A stretch of 64,000 bases of DNA, from NCBI GenBank assembly GCA_917880885.1, contig OU862908.1, forward strand, positions 53,217,819 to 53,281,818. Reading direction: 5' to 3'. Shown in pieces: positions 11,791 to 24,272 of this stretch. Every line of letters begins with the position of its first letter. Within the stretch, counting starts at the first letter, position 1. Both the position numbers and the translations under genes were made by a program. The stretch is from Limnephilus marmoratus. Lineage: Eukaryota; Arthropoda; Insecta; Trichoptera; Limnephilidae. The notes below the pieces were generated by a model that saw nothing but the letters and a program-made list of their open reading frames with translations, was not told where the DNA came from and made no database searches.

Positions 11791-14700
11791 CAGCAGATAT
11801 TATGTGACGAGAGAAAAAAAATATTACGTAAACTACAACTTAAGTATCTTCCAAAAATTCACCCTGTAATATTTCAACGTCTAGTATCTAAGGGTAGAAA
11901 AGTGATTAATATCAACCCAAGTCAGATAGTTATACTTATTTTTTATTTCAGTCAGTAGCCTACTTAAATATGGGTCTAGGAGGCATTAGGCTCGGGTATA
12001 TGGTAGCACCTAGTAGCCAGGACCAAAGGTAGTGGCAACCAAAAGTTTTTTATGGTCGGTTTTGGTAGCCCTGCTGCCCCCATTCCCCCCATTCATTATG
12101 TAATATTTTCAATAACTTTTAGGATAATTATAGTTGAAAGTATTTTTGATGAGTAAGAGATTCAATATAATATTTAACCCTAATTATAGCTGATTAACAT
12201 CAAAAATGAGAAATACATCTTCACTTAAAAATGTTCATTTGAAAATTAACTGTTGTATCTGAAATTGACAAATCATAAAACTGTTACGGTTACTTAATAA
12301 ACAATATTAATCAATGAGGCATTTAAATCTTTCTTTCAATTTGTTACTATATCAATCACTGAGTTAGTAAGTTATGAGCCAACTGATTTCAGAGTTTGCT
12401 CATCTACGGAGCACCTTTCCTATTAAACGTGAAAAATAATTATCTTAAAATTTGCATATCACGAATAATAACTACAATAACAGTAATGTATCAAAAAAAT
12501 GTACACGAGGCTGTAAAAAATATTTCTAAATAAAGATCGATATTGTGTTTGAATGTATGTGAAAGCTCTTTGTGCGTCGTGGAAGGTTTTATATGTGTTA
12601 TAATACACACGTTGGAGGATGATCAGTTCTCTGACAAAGTATGAAATAATTACAGATTAAGGACACGTCCACGAAGCATCATTTTTCATCTCGGCTGACA
12701 GAATAGATAGAACCGGACCGGGTGGAAAAAAATATCACAAAGCTCGGCCGCGTCAAAAGGTAACAAAAAGCCAAATGAAACAGGTATTAATCAACCGGGC
12801 TGTGAGACCCGACTTCTTGTAGAGGCAAGAGGCTTTTCAAATTATGTTTTAGTCTTGTGACGAACTCAGAAATGTATTTCTAATCTGCATTCTATTTTGA
12901 AAATTAAATAGGCATACTCTTGCATAATGGACTTGTTCTGTTTAATTGTATTTCTATTGATAGATAAGCAAGTTTATTCGTTTAAAAATACTTTATTCTT
13001 ATTTCTTGAAATGAGAAAACTTCTTTCATGTTAAGAGCGTTTAACCAGCCAGCGGACGAAAATCCACATTTCGTCGAAAGTTGTTCTTACGATCGTGCAG
13101 GGCGGTTACAATGAGAAAGATTAATTATTCTCCGTACCAGCTTTTTAAAATTATAACTCAATATCGAATTTATTTCAATCCAAATTAGCTTTCATTTATA
13201 CCTTCATCCAAAAATGCTGAAAGGCGTGATGATAAAACTATTAAAATAATGTACTTTTTGTAATTATTTTTTGATTATAAGTATTTATCATTTTTCAATA
13301 ATGTCTAAATTTAATAAGAATGTTAAAAAAATCTGAAATATATTAGTTTGTAAGTGCGCAAATAAATACACAAATGGACCAATTTTCGTCAAGAAACACA
13401 TGTACGTACATATTTTTTAATGATTTTATTGAAACTAAAATTAAAATTCTAAAACATGCGTTTGCTAAATAATGTATTGATTTATTTTACTGTATGATTA
13501 TATTATTTGAAATGGGTGTGGTATAATACAAAATCTTTTTTGAAAATTTAACAAATCTGCCAATAACCTTAATATACTAAAAATTTAATTTTTTTCTCAA
13601 AATTTATTACATGCGAATGCTAGATAAAAGAACAATCTTTCTAAATCCATTTATAATTTATTGTGGAAAAGAGTCAATACGTCTAAAATCTGATTTGAAA
13701 ATGACATATTTCTGGTTTTCTCTGGTAATGCCCTCTTATCATTACGGATATAATAAAAATAAAATTATTATGTGCAAAAACAATGTTAAGCGTATTGAAT
13801 TCATTTTTGGAAAAATTGTAATAGTTTTATCGGTTTTACGTACCTATTGCTTATTAGTAATTCATTGGTTGTGACAAATACGTTATTCCTAATTTATACG
13901 AAATAAGTTATGTTTGTCTTCAGATGATAATTACAACTTATTGCAGGTGGCTTGTACGCGTAAAAGAGATTGGGTGTTCATTTCTTATTTTCTTGCAATG
14001 TTTTTTTCTGAAAACGGTACTTTAGAATTATATATAGAATACATTTTTTATTAAATAATGTTTTCCAAGTGACATGTTAGGTTTTATTTCAAGAAATTTT
14101 CATATTCGTACACATTATTTATAATCCAAATTCAGAACATCTATTCCCGAAGATAACTAATATTTGAAGGGAAAATTCATAATTTGAAAAGGCTCCAAAC
14201 CTGTCTAGACGTTCTCAAATAATCCCAAAAGGGGTCGGGTTACCAAAAAGCCGCAGGTAAATTCCAACACAAACCTTATACACACAATCATATAAACACG
14301 AACAACTTATCCGATTTCGCTAGTAGCATATTCTTGTCTCCTTTCAACAAGGCACGGCATACCGAGCAAATGAACGAGATGGAGATAACATCAGCCAATC
14401 GTTTGGAAAGATCGGATAGTAATATTAAACTCTAATATTAGCCTTTTCGGAAAGCTTTTTTGTGGTGAGTTTTTTCGACAAAATATGGATTTTCTGTTAT
14501 TTGCTGCATCGAAGTAAGGAATTGGGTCGAAGAGGTTCGACAATAAAGAAGCAAAACATCAACACGCATGTCAGAGCCAATTATTACAACTGAATGGGTT
14601 AAATTAAATGTCAAAAACAAGATAAAATCTTCAAAGAATTTCACCGTCCTTGCTACCTTAAAATCGAATAATAAAAGAAAAATGCGTAAATTTTTAATGC

Positions 14701-17700
14701 AAATTTATAACAATGCAAATAATAATTTTTTTATGCAAATGATAACCATTCTAACACATATTTTAATTGGAATTTATTCTTATTAATTATTTTTAAATGC
14801 TTAATTAGTTGATTCCTGTAACGTAAAACATAGTCCCCAGCTTTATATTTTGTTATAGAATTAAATATAATTGCTTAAAATGCAGAGAAAATAAAATCTG
14901 GGCACAAAAGCCGTATTTATCACCAATCTATTACGAGATTACAATTTCTAAAGCAAAATTTATAACGGCTTAGCGTCAATCAATATTTTTATAAATAAGT
15001 AAGTGTCATTTGGATGAAACGATTTTGTATACAGCGTTGCCTCGGAACCGATCTTATCTCCAAACAGGTGCAGAACGAAGCCGTAAATCTCACCACTAAT
15101 CCCGGCTTAAGCTCGTCTTAAACAGATCCCCGACTTGTGATTAACATAACAAGTAATTTATGATACGAGTAAAAAGACATCATTACTGCTGAAGATAAGA
15201 AAAATACTCCCTTTAAAAAGATTTCCCTTTAGGTCGCCCTAAAAATACAATTTAATTAGGGATTTTAAAAAACGAATAAGAATTTTTTAACGTTAAACAA
15301 TTACAACGAAGAAAAGAGCTGCTTTTTTTGTTGATGCATTAAGATATTTTTTTACAAAGTGCTCGCATTTTACTGTATTTGTGGATGTCAGGACGGGCGT
15401 TTAAAGCAACACATTAAACCCAGCTTCATTAGGAAGCGTTATCGCCTTTTCGTATGCTAAAAAGTGTTCGTAGTCATAAATTTGCATTAGTTTTTGTAGA
15501 GATCACGCTCTGAAAGATAATATATTAGCAAACGGAATTTTAAGAGGAAACGAATAAGCAATAAACGAAATGTGGATAATGTTAAAAATAAAGAAGAGAG
15601 AAAATGTTGTTATTTTGATACATCATATTAATAATGAAGTTTTCAAGCTTTGTTTGTGAGGTGCAATAAAAAAAATGTACGCGGTAAGAAATAATTTTAA
15701 TAGCATGTAGTTATTATTGATATTTCACACTCAGGTGCAATATGGAACGCCGACAAAGCTGTATTTTGTTGGGTTAACATTATCTTTTTGGTTGAAAAAT
15801 TTATAAATTGTGCAGAAAGATGTGTCCAATTAACAATGTTATGACAAACATATTTTGAACTAACCAACTTGAAAAATATTAAGGTAAATTAACAGCTGCA
15901 AATTCCTGTTATTTGTATTGCTTTATGTTATTAGTCTTGTCAACAGTAAGGTGCCACCAAATTATGATTGATAATGATAAAGCATATTATGATGTTATTT
16001 TGTTCTAAAACAATTTCGTTGCTCTTGAATTTATACTACGGCGAAAAAACAACGATGGCGAAGCATCAACGATGCAAAATCTAAATAAAACTCTATAAGC
16101 TTTATGTACATTTAAAGCGGATTATCTCCTTTCGTTCACGAACGAATCAAGAGTCTGCTAATTTTAATCAAAAACAAACCTGTGTGGCAAACAGATTAGA
16201 GCATTTTGCTGATATAAAATAACGATAAAACATCATAACTACAAAATGGTGATGCTTTTTATGCTGGCGACATTTCCTCTTGCAATAAAAAAACAAAACC
16301 AGTTCCTACTCGAATACGAAAACGTATTGCTGTTTCGGTTTGCAATCCAATGGTATACCGAGTGAAATAAATCATAGAATTTTAGGTATCTGACTGGTGC
16401 AGAGTGTAGTCTGAAGACTGTAGGCACCATTATTAATGATTGCGGAATGGCTGGGCCAAACCTTGTTCGCTGTGTTCATTTGATTGGTTCAATAATTGTT
16501 ATCGGTGTTCGAAGTGAACGTTCAACATTCATAATCATTATTATTGTTGAAAATTTAATTTCATCAATATACTTGCGTGATACTCGTAGATCAACGAATG
16601 ATTTTTTTTATTGAAAATTTTGCAGAAATTAAACTAAGCAAACGATCAATTCATTCGATTTCAAACATGTGACTTATATCCATAAATTCAGTGACATAAG
16701 AATTCGAACGTGTTAAGGCATGTAATGTGACTAAACGCATAGGTAGGCATAGTTATTAGTAGCGCATGCGCGTCAGCTGTCTGAAGAGGTAGGATAGAAC
16801 ATGTCACAGAGACTAATGTACCAATTCATCAAGTGTCTTGGCGACTGTCTCATTTCTGCCAGAGTGAACATAGCCTCCCAGCAGCGTCAATGCCTTGTTT
16901 CGGAAATGTCGGCTCACTAAGTTTGTCCGGCCTAATCTGATTCGATGTATAGCCTGTAGAGAGATTGCGCTCCGGTGGGTGATTGAATTAAAATCTGATG
17001 TAATTGTTTGTATTCAGTGAGATCTTTAATTCAGAATATGTTCACTCATAATGTTCATCCATTTAATTATATAGAGAATAAGTAACGAATTGCGTTTCAA
17101 TGCATTAATTATAATATCCTAGCATAAAGATATTTCTTAAAAATTATTATTCTCTGGTCGGTAGTAATTCATTGGTTGTAAATTAAAAAAAAAAGCTGTA
17201 ATATTTGGTAGAACTAAGGAGTTGGGAATTATAAAATTATGGATCAACTAAAATAATTCCACAAATAAAACACCAGCTTGTGGGTAGTGGGATGGTTGAA
17301 AATGAAAAGGCAAAAAATATGCCTGCGGCATTACACAACCATAAAACCTTTAGAGGTAAACGCAAACCCCAAACATAAAGCCTAACGCACTCAGCGACCT
17401 CTTGGGGCAAAACAATGAAAAAATGGTAACAAAAACAAAAGCAGCAGAAAAAATAAAAGTGCAGGTGATGTTAAATTCGGAGGCATTGACAGGTGTCAAA
17501 GCAACTAATACACCAATCATTCAAAAACACCCAAATGCTCCCCGACTAACATTTATTCTGCAGGCTTCTGATATAATAAATGGGTGCATTAGGCATTGCT
17601 CACTGAGACCACGTCACAAAAAAGCTAACCCCTATCAATGCAAATAATAATAAAAAATACGAACTTATGTCAAGCTTTTGATGAAGTCGCTCGATTTATT

Positions 17701-18658
17701 TCCCAATGCGTGAAGGGGAAACCATAAAAAAAACACGTTGTAGTAACAGGAAAAAATAGGTACGTAGTTTTATTTTTATCTTTAACGCTGTTACTAATTG
17801 CTTCAGAAAACTGGTTTCTAGTCGCGTCCGGACTAAATTATTTAAGATACTCAGCCTGCGGTTTTTGCTCTCGTAAATTCAAAGAAATAAAAAAGAAGCT
17901 AAAAAAGATTATTGAATATGCAATAAGTTTATGTAAAAAAAACGTTACTAATGCAATGCTAAATCTAAAGCAGTTTTCTTGTGAGATAAAAATCAAATAA
18001 GTTATGGTATGGGAGAGTAACTATCTATTCACGCTTTGAGAAATTAGAATGCAACGTATTTTATAGCAAACCTACACCCACGGTTGTTAAAAAAGCATAG
18101 GTAGTTAGAAATCAAAACAGGATCCAATCTATGTAAGTAGGTGAAATAATTTTTTTTTACATTGAAATGGTAGAAACATATTATTTACTTTTTCCTGTCG
18201 AAAAAGTAGGTTCTACTTGTTAATTAATTGTCGGATACAATGGTAGACCGGATGCAAGTGCTACATTAAAGAAACGTAAAACATTAAAAGTAATGTTTGA
18301 AAAGTTACCAGCTGAATAATTCGTGACAGATACATGTGAACACGAATGTAGTATTAATATGATTCTAGTTTCGCTATGCTGATATAATGTATGGGAACAT
18401 TGTTGGCACTGGATTTGAGAAACTATAAATTATGATTTGAAACAAATTTATTACACAAATATATCACAGCACTGTCCCGTACCGAGCGATAGATCACGTT
18501 CGATTCGAACTATAAAAAGTTATATTAGTTTTTCAAATTACACAATTTTTTAAATGACAGTGTTCACGTCGGACTGGATTGTATGTATGTATATGTAAAA
18601 CAGTTTGGGTAATTTCTCGCTCGTTTCTGTGTGTAGATTAAACAACTGTGGAGGATGT
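11791..18658. other. long stretch without recognised genes
   Basis: Nearly 7 kb of mainly AT-rich DNA. Slightly GC-richer patches are at 12660-12830, 15030-15130 and 16750-16985. Frames at 13611-13874 and 17402-17647 are compositional. No retroelement motif was recognised. Confidence 0.4.
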
Positions 18659-18679
18659 TGTAATAATAATAATAATAAC

Positions 18680-18713
18680 GTTAGTTAATTAATTAATTAA
18701 TTAATTAACTAAC
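18680..18713. repeat. perfect 34-bp TTAA palindrome
   Basis: GTTAG, then alternating TTAA/AATT units, then CTAAC. It follows a TAA-repeat microsatellite (18659-18678). It may only be a simple-repeat by-product. Confidence 0.85.
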
Positions 18714-18779
18714 ATTAATTACATAGCGCAGTTTTGTGTCATTTCGCTTAACTGTAATAAATTCAAAAATAATCCCACG

Positions 18780-19690
18780 GTGCTCCTTATAATATTGAGA
18801 AAATAATATGAAATAAAGAATATACAGTATTTACAAAACAATAACAAGAGAACAAAATTAACAAAGATAGTGCTGTTATAGCACACACAGGAAAATAATA
18901 ATAATAGACAATAACGGTGCTATTGTAACACAGGACAAAACAAGAAACTTTAAAACTAAAATATAATATAGTAAAAGAAGGCAGTTTGCGTCCAGAAATG
19001 AGAAATATTCTGACATTTAATTCGGACATTAAACATAAAAATACAATTAAGAGGAAACCGAAACCAAACAATTACGGGAAACTTGAGAACATGGCTTATT
19101 ATATATATTGAAAAGATGTTAGGATTCATGAATGGTAAGATTTTTTAAATAATTTGGTTTTTAAAGCCCGTTTAAATTCAGCGAAATTCTGGATATTAGT
19201 AAGAGCTGAGGGAAGTTTATTCCAAATGAGAGGGCCAGTTACACGAAAAGAGCGATCATAGTAAACAGCTCGATTTGACCTAGAAAGTTCGATTAGACGA
19301 TTAGTAACATTTAGATTTGTTGACCTCAGAGTAAGCTGTCTCTCACTTAAGTTTTGTCGGACGCATAGTTCCGATATACAACTATGACAACTTTGATGAT
19401 ATGTACAACTTTGTATATTGCTGTATCAAGTGATAAGTAATTTATTTTATTATGTGATTGCCATGAAAGAGTCCCCACTGTTGTGAGCCAGTGAGGCCAT
19501 TGCAATCCCGATTTAAGTATGAAGGGAAGGAGATAGAGTAGAGAAAGGTTGTGAAGTACTTAATTCCTCAGATTTGATAATAAATAAAGATAAAACCATT
19601 TCGAGCAATATTTAGATCAGGAATGGTAGCTCTTTTATCAGGGCGATACTGATAGTGTATACCACCACATAGGTGTATAGTGGTACTTAT
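18780..19690 (-). pseudogene. non-LTR retrotransposon 3' remnant
   Basis: On the minus strand, 19370-19126 reads as the C-terminus of a non-LTR reverse-transcriptase polyprotein, including FRVTGPLIWNKLPSAL and LKTKLFKKSYHS, followed by a stop at 19128-19126. The AT-rich stretch down to about 18780 would be its 3'UTR. Upstream, up to about 19690, only broken frames remain. Confidence 0.7.
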
Positions 19691-20631
19691 TGTGTAGAAT
19701 CATCTAAAACCTTTTGAAAACTCCACAAAATATTAGAAATAATAGCTTGCGAATACAATGCGAATATAATTGCGAATATCTACAGCTTAAATGTGAATTT
19801 ATAATCTACCGAAATCAAACAAATAAAAATACAAATTGTACTTAATGGATAGAGTTCAATGATTTGTTGATGATATTATCCTAAGCCAAGTTAAAATTTT
19901 CATAAAATTTTAAGCCTTCTTGTTTTCATTTAACACTTCTATGTTTTTTTCACAGGGTGACGCAGCTATCATACGAAAACCGAATAAAAAGCTAGCACAA
20001 CCTTAAATTAATCCACAGGCATTATAGAAGTTTGTAAGAGTATTATTATGGTGTACAGTTTTTTGTCTATGGTATTGTGCGGCACGGAATTGAAATGATT
20101 GTAACCGTGCGACCGTTTGTGCAGTTAATCGCGGAATCGCCCGCGGCTGTTTTTTTTAAGCTGACATAGAAAAACGTTACCATATCGGAACAAAAAATAG
20201 CCAGACCATTCAATGAAAGTAGCGATAATAAGTCATTGTTGTAAGAAACGTGTAGTGCAGTTATTCATACATAGCTTTATTATGTTTATATATACAGACA
20301 GCTTCATTCAACTAAATATAATCATAGCCGAAACGATCAATGTCACATGAACGGCGGTGGATATCTATTAAGTTCGTCCAATTCAAATGCTAGGAAAGCA
20401 ATGACCTACAGTCTACACTACTCACTGCATCGCTAATCTGAGACACTCCCGAATTCAGAAGGAATGGTCCTGAAATGCTGATGATTGGCAAAGAGGCAAA
20501 GGAATGTATGAGTCATTTGTGACCCATAACATATTCGTTTAACTTTTTTTATAAATGGTCAAGTAATTGCTTGGCGCAGGGTATATATTTTTATTATTAA
20601 CGCAGTTATCAATTTGGGAGGCGGGAATGGG

Positions 20632-20890
20632 TACCGCCGCCCCGGGAACCTTTATTGGATAACCAACACCTCTGCCATAGGTCACCCCAAGTGGTTCGCT
20701 ACGTTTGGTGATTTAGCAGGGGTGCCCGGGTTCATGGGGTGAGGTTTGTCTAGGTCGTGGAGGCGGATGACCAGGACATACTGAACCCCAGATTCTTAGC
20801 CACCCCTTAAACCCTTTTCCTTCCTGGAACTCTCCTCTCCTTCCTTTCCTTAAAAAACCCCCCACACAGCATCCTCAAAGATGACATAGG
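20632..20890 (+). mobile_element. dispersed retroposon family A, copy 1 (partial)
   Basis: It shares with the copy at 35597 the runs CCCCGGGAACCTTTATTGGA and GGTTCATGGGGTGAGGTTTG and the 3' block CACACAGCATCCTCAAAGAT. The final CCTGAGGGAAATTATTTTCC block and poly(A) are missing. Confidence 0.85.
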
Positions 20891-20899
20891 TGGTGGGAA

Positions 20900-21385
20900 T
20901 AACGGATGGGGTGATTTTTGAAAATCTCACATAAACAGTAACCTTTCTCATGTTTTGCAAAATTTCATCAATTTCAATGTAAAACTAGATTCGTATAAAA
21001 AACACAGTCACACCGGGATACTTCTTCGTATGTAAGTATAGATATTATTTGATAATATATAGCTGGTGTCCCTGGCGTTGTCCGGGCTTCATGCACAGTT
21101 TTTCGAAATCTGATGTAGTGATTTTTCTTTTATTTTGAACTAGTGTACAAAATTTCATCAAACAGTATCAAAATAATATTTAAAGGGATAGAAAAGGGGA
21201 TGCGGGTAGTTTATTGAAATATTATATATACAGTGACCTTACTCTTGATTTGAAGGTCAAGTGTGCAAAATTTAAATAACCTCGGAATAAAACTGTAGAT
21301 TTGTATACACATCAAGTCCACGCAGCCGCCCTCCCGCCACGCCGCCCGCCACAGACAATGAACTTTATATATTAGAAAGATAGAA
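20900..21385 (+). repeat. dispersed repeat family B, copy 1
   Basis: Contains GGTCAAGTGTGCAAAATTT, CGGAATAAAACTGTAGA and a closing GCCCGCCACAGACAAT. The left part is disturbed by the adjacent family-A copy. No frame. Confidence 0.75.
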
Positions 21386-22489
21386 GATAATGGTCTTCCT
21401 TCTACTGCAATTGTGGTGTACAATATATGTCAACTTGTATTTAATTTATTTTTGGGTTGATTTTTTTACTAGTGTTTGGCTGTTAATGCAGCTGGCCGTA
21501 TGTTAGCATGTTAGCACGAATCCAGTTATGTGATTAAAGCAAAATTAAGTTAGTGAGATAATAAATCATTTAATCACTTTTACTTTGTTCAACAACCTTA
21601 GAGTCGGGTTATGCTCGAAACTGTTTTTAAAATTAATTCGTTTCCTAAACTTTCTGGCAGACTCAAATTAAATGCCAACAAAGAGAGATAATAAAAATGA
21701 AATAGTTCATTAATATTTTTTATTATTCAAAATCTTGATGGAAACACACTCTAACCATGGGTTATTTTAGGAATAAAATATTTAAATTATATTGTGCTGT
21801 TAGTTCTTTTTCTGGTAAATTAATGCATAAAATAATTTAGGATGCAGATGTTAAGTATTCTAGAAGCCGCATTGATTAAAATAAAATTAACATAAATATG
21901 TTAGCACAAAAGAATTGTTTAAAATTACGACATTCAGAAGCTTTTGAAGTTGTCTTACGTGGTTATTATTTTTATATGGAAGAGACATCAACGCGCGGTT
22001 AGGCCGGAAACGGTAGCGGAGGCATGTTATTCTTGGCTGCAGTTTAGTTGTCAGCAACCATCGCAAGGTGGGGGCTGTTTTATGATTCATAACACCTGCT
22101 GGGAAGTAGGCTTTAAATATGGGGAAACTTTACTTCTGCGCAGGGACGGAAGCAACGGGTACCTACCCAATATAAAAACAATAAGAACAAAAAGAAGGAT
22201 GTTACATTTCGGCAACCCTTTGATTGGAGTTGTAAGAATAATATAAAAAAAAATTGAGCATTAGAGAAAACACAGTGAAGATGTTTTATTTTAAATTTAA
22301 ATATTTGAAAAATGCCTTCGTTGTTATGTTTAAAAACGGTCATCCTTATAGATATCAGTTGGCTTGAAGCATTACTCAATAGGTGTTATAATAATGTGCA
22401 ATGCATTAGTTTTTCGAGTTGAACTCAAATATAATTTTTAATTTAAAATTAATATATCAAACATCCTTCGGATCACTCAATAGATAACA
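21386..22489. other. no gene recognised
   Basis: AT-rich. A 100-codon plus frame and 88-codon minus frame overlap around 21944-22379 without recognisable motifs. Confidence 0.4.
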
Positions 22490-23040
22490 CATTCTGTAAT
22501 AGAACACAACTGCTAACCCTGTACAAATCACAAGTGCACCCCACGGTTGAATTTGGCAGCTACCTCTGGTCTGGAGCTCCAAAATACCCGAAAAATACCC
22601 TCGACTCTGTGCAAAAATGGGCGGTCAGTTTGATAGATTCTCCCATCTTAACATACGATTACGTCTTTAGAGCACGGGCGTCGAGTGGGAATGCTATCCT
22701 TGTTCTATCGGTATTACAATGGAAGATGCTTTGAGGAACTAGCGCCATTGATCCCTTCAGCACCGGTGCATAAACACGCCAAACGCGTGCTCAACAAACA
22801 CGCCAAACGCGTGCTCAACAAATGTACACGATTGACGTTTGTCACATGAGAACGGGTCGCCTCTTCGACTCGTTCTTGTGTTCGACAGCTCGACTGTGGA
22901 ACGATTTGCCGGCCTCTGTGTTTTCTCCTTCCTATCTCTCCTCAAAAAGACCCTCCACACAGCATCTCAGATGACATAGGCCCTGACTTAAATTATTATT
23001 CTCAGGGCCTTCTGTGTAAAGTTAATGTAAAAAAAAACAT
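22490..23040 (+). pseudogene. non-LTR retrotransposon ORF2 end and 3'UTR, frameshifted
   Basis: The frame from about 22510 reads LYKSQVHPTVEFGSYLWSGAP, then LDSVQKWAVSLI, typical of the region after the reverse transcriptase. It continues through frame changes to LSLFYRYYNGRCFEELAPLIP and ends near a poly(A) stretch at 23027-23036. A 24-bp in-frame tandem duplication (KHAKRVLN twice) lies at 22772-22819. Its 3' end, from about 22920, matches the 3' ends of the dispersed retroposon family at 20632, 27094, 35597, 38691 and 63661. Confidence 0.8.
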
Positions 23041-23049
23041 ACTAGAAAT

Positions 23050-23301
23050 CAGTGGCGGCTCGTGACTTTTTGGTGTGCTAGAGTGCTGATATTAAAAAAA
23101 ATTGCATTATTAATGTTGTTGTAGCCGAAAAAATTTTTTTTTTTTTTGAAAATCAGTTTTTTGTCGGTGTGCCGCACCTATATCCTGAAAAATCTTCATA
23201 CAAAACACCGATTTTAGAAAAAAAATAATTTTTTTTTTCGCATGATGCCATTTTTTTAATATTAGCACCCTAGCATACCCAAAAGTCACGAGCCGCCACT
23301 G
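23050..23301. mobile_element. hAT-type MITE
   Basis: A 252-bp element with terminal inverted repeats of about 40 bp beginning CAGTGGCGGCTCGTGA, a T/A-rich centre and no frame. A perfect 8-bp duplication CTAGAAAT flanks it (23042-23049 and 23302-23309). CAG ends with an 8-bp duplication are the hAT signature. Confidence 0.92.
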
Positions 23302-24198
23302 CTAGAAATGCCTTCCAGATCCCAGATCCCCGAGGAGTAAGCGTGGTATAACCATGTATGATCGCGTGACAAATGTGGAGATCCGCAAATAATACACGCT
23401 GATTTAAGCGTAATGAGTAAGATTAAGAAGGGGACCGTCAGATGGTTTAGGGATGTAAAGATGAGATGAGATGAAGAAACACAATTTTGTATTGAAAATT
23501 TGAGGCCCGATTGGCCAGACTTTTGGCTAATGACACACGCTCACATCGCACTTCTGGTGTTCTTCTTTATTCTATGTTTCAGAATGTACTAATGAAGTAA
23601 TCAGCATATAATATGATTGATGTTTATAATAATCACCATAATCTTTACATTCAAAGACTTTACATATGATAGCAATTTAAATATTTCAAGAGATAAATGC
23701 ATTCGCGAGTCCATTATGATTATTGCATCAATCCGGAATGCACTAAATAATCACATTAGTGAGCAATATAATGGGAGATTTATTGCACCGACGATGGGCG
23801 TCAGTCGCGAGATTTAATATGCACAAATGTCATTTTGCTCCGCCTCCCATATGGCAAATGCATCGCGCAAGAAAGTGGATGCAAGTTGTAACTGCAGCAG
23901 AACATGTGCAGGTAACTTCCCGAATCTGACTCATGCTTTAACATGTAAATTATTAAGCAAAACACTTGAACCCCGTAACGCTTTAATACACTTGTAATAT
24001 AGTTGATATCTTTTTTTTTCTGTTTTGTCATTAATTTTGTATTGGGAAAACACATTTTATATGTAATGGTGTACATGGATAATAATATTAATTATTTAAA
24101 AAGATTCCCGGGTTACGAACAACGTAATAATATTTGAAAATCTCCTACTACCACAAAAGAGTGCGGAAAATGTTGGTTGTATTGTGATGGGGGATTTA

Positions 24199-24272
24199 GC
24201 CAGCTGAGGAATTGAACACGTGCCGCCTGTCTGGGACCGAAACGCGATGCCAACTCGGCCACCGACTAGTCA
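24199..24272 (-). repeat. tRNA-derived SINE head
   Basis: The minus strand has an A box TGGCCGAGTTGGC and a B box GTTCAATTCC at tRNA spacing, so RNA polymerase III could be recruited. The ends do not pair as an acceptor stem, so it is not a working tRNA. The body may run down to about 24110. Confidence 0.7.

Noticed and set aside
24199..24272. Functional tRNA gene
   Set aside because: The terminal segments are not complementary; only the promoter boxes are tRNA-like.
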